NCBI RefSeq assembly: GCF_033473495.1
Contig: NC_088941.1
Span: forward strand, 744,001 to 808,000
Direction of reading: 5' to 3'
From: Cercospora beticola
Taxonomy: Eukaryota; Ascomycota; Dothideomycetes; Mycosphaerellales; Mycosphaerellaceae
DNA length: 64,000 nucleotides
Shown: piece by piece, positions 63,384 through 64,000 of the stretch
Numbering within the stretch: position 1 is the stretch's first letter
Layout: every line of letters begins with the position of its first letter
Translations under genes and position numbers: made by a program
Notes under the pieces: generated by a model
Database searches by the model: none
Told to the model about the DNA's origin: nothing
The model's input: only the letters and a program-made list of their open reading frames with translations

Positions 63384-64000
63384 GGTAGTTTGAGAAGATT
63401 GAAGCTCGGTCACTAGATCATCCGATAATGTCAACTTGCCTCAAATTCCGAACCGTGTGAGACATGCATGTGACTCCTGTTCCCGATACTGGATGAACTA
63501 GATCGAAGTGCCTAAGAATTGTGAGTAGCGAGGCGCGAGGGGAAGTGGCAGACGCTGTGGAAGTCCCCTCAAGCTGGAATTGGCGTGAGTCGATCTTGCC
63601 GTGATCATGAGTGCCAAAGATAGAGGAGAATCCGGGTCTGTGGTTCAGGCTTATCGTAGCCCCTCCTGGCTAGTCAGACGCTCGTGAATGGATCGACCAG
63701 GCGGCGAATGAACCAAGGTCAGGTGGACGCAGCGTGGAAAGTCAGTTCGGGACTGCAGTGTGCGGAGTCGGTGGTGATGTGCTGTGTGAACTTGACTGCC
63801 CAAAGTGCCAGCCCCTTGCATGAGGTAAAGAAGTAGGTCGTCTGTCAGCAGGACTTGCGTGTGTGTCAGAAGCAACGCGACGACGGAAGGGGAGTGGTGA
63901 GGAGGGGACGAGCGGCGCGGGAGGCGGCTGTGACATCGGGCCTTTGAGCTTGCTGCTGCTGCTTCGCCGGAGTGCATGAATGAGATCACGAATCCCAGAT
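63384..64000. other. Right end, no supported gene
   Basis: About 620 bp. A minus-strand frame of 112 codons at 63651-63989 is Ser/Pro/His-rich and not convincing. Confidence 0.45.

Overview
The window is nuclear DNA of a filamentous ascomycete. Most genes carry short GT-AG introns (about 44-113 nt), and the gene set is that of the Pezizomycotina (MMM1, a TmpA-like flavoprotein, URC4, a UreF-type urease chaperone, fungal-specific transcription factor, MYND expansions, small cysteine-rich secreted proteins). The overall look suggests a Dothideomycete, perhaps Mycosphaerellales, but that placement is inference and not shown by any single feature. I support about 31 protein genes, one tRNA and a few promoter motifs.

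Layout. 0.6-13 kb is housekeeping: a hotdog thioesterase, Xaa-Pro aminopeptidase head-to-head with ornithine acetyltransferase ArgJ (a perfect TGACTCA element lies between them), a Sis1-type J-protein, a small unknown protein, the 20S pre-rRNA nuclease NOB1 and the replicative helicase subunit MCM5. 13-16.3 kb is gene-poor and holds a candidate secreted protein gene that is broken or unusually spliced, with an exact 74-bp direct repeat. 16.3-32.6 kb has VPS54, a TmpA-like membrane flavoprotein, a stand-alone acyl-CoA ligase, the divergent ribosome-assembly pair LSG1/LTV1, UreF and an amidase. 32.9-35.4 kb is sparse (tRNA-Gly and a small secreted Kre9/Knh1-like protein). 35.4-39.3 kb has the divergent tRNA-function pair TRM6/mitochondrial TrpRS, then a cupin protein. 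39.9-42.1 kb is sparse again, with an 8-cysteine secreted protein and a degenerate repeat. 42.1-46.9 kb has CBF5, MMM1 and a small membrane protein. 46.9-52.2 kb is a tandem array of three MYND zinc-finger paralogues, followed by a fungal-type transcription factor. 55.7-63.4 kb has SDHC, URC4, a peroxisomal-looking CoA transferase/racemase and a GH72-like protein with a substituted acid/base residue.

The genes do not form one pathway. Translation and ribosome biogenesis are strongly represented (NOB1, LSG1, LTV1, TRM6, TrpRS, CBF5, a tRNA), and two such pairs share short divergent promoters. Nitrogen salvage is also represented: UreF and an amidase are divergent neighbours with GATA motifs between them, and URC4 is further along. 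The most unusual parts are the MYND array, with one paralogue lacking a GT donor, the disrupted secreted-protein locus at 14.5-15.8 kb, the GH72-like probable pseudoenzyme, and the TmpA-like/acyl-CoA ligase neighbourhood. Exon boundaries were read by eye from splice motifs and family alignment from memory; none was checked against transcripts.
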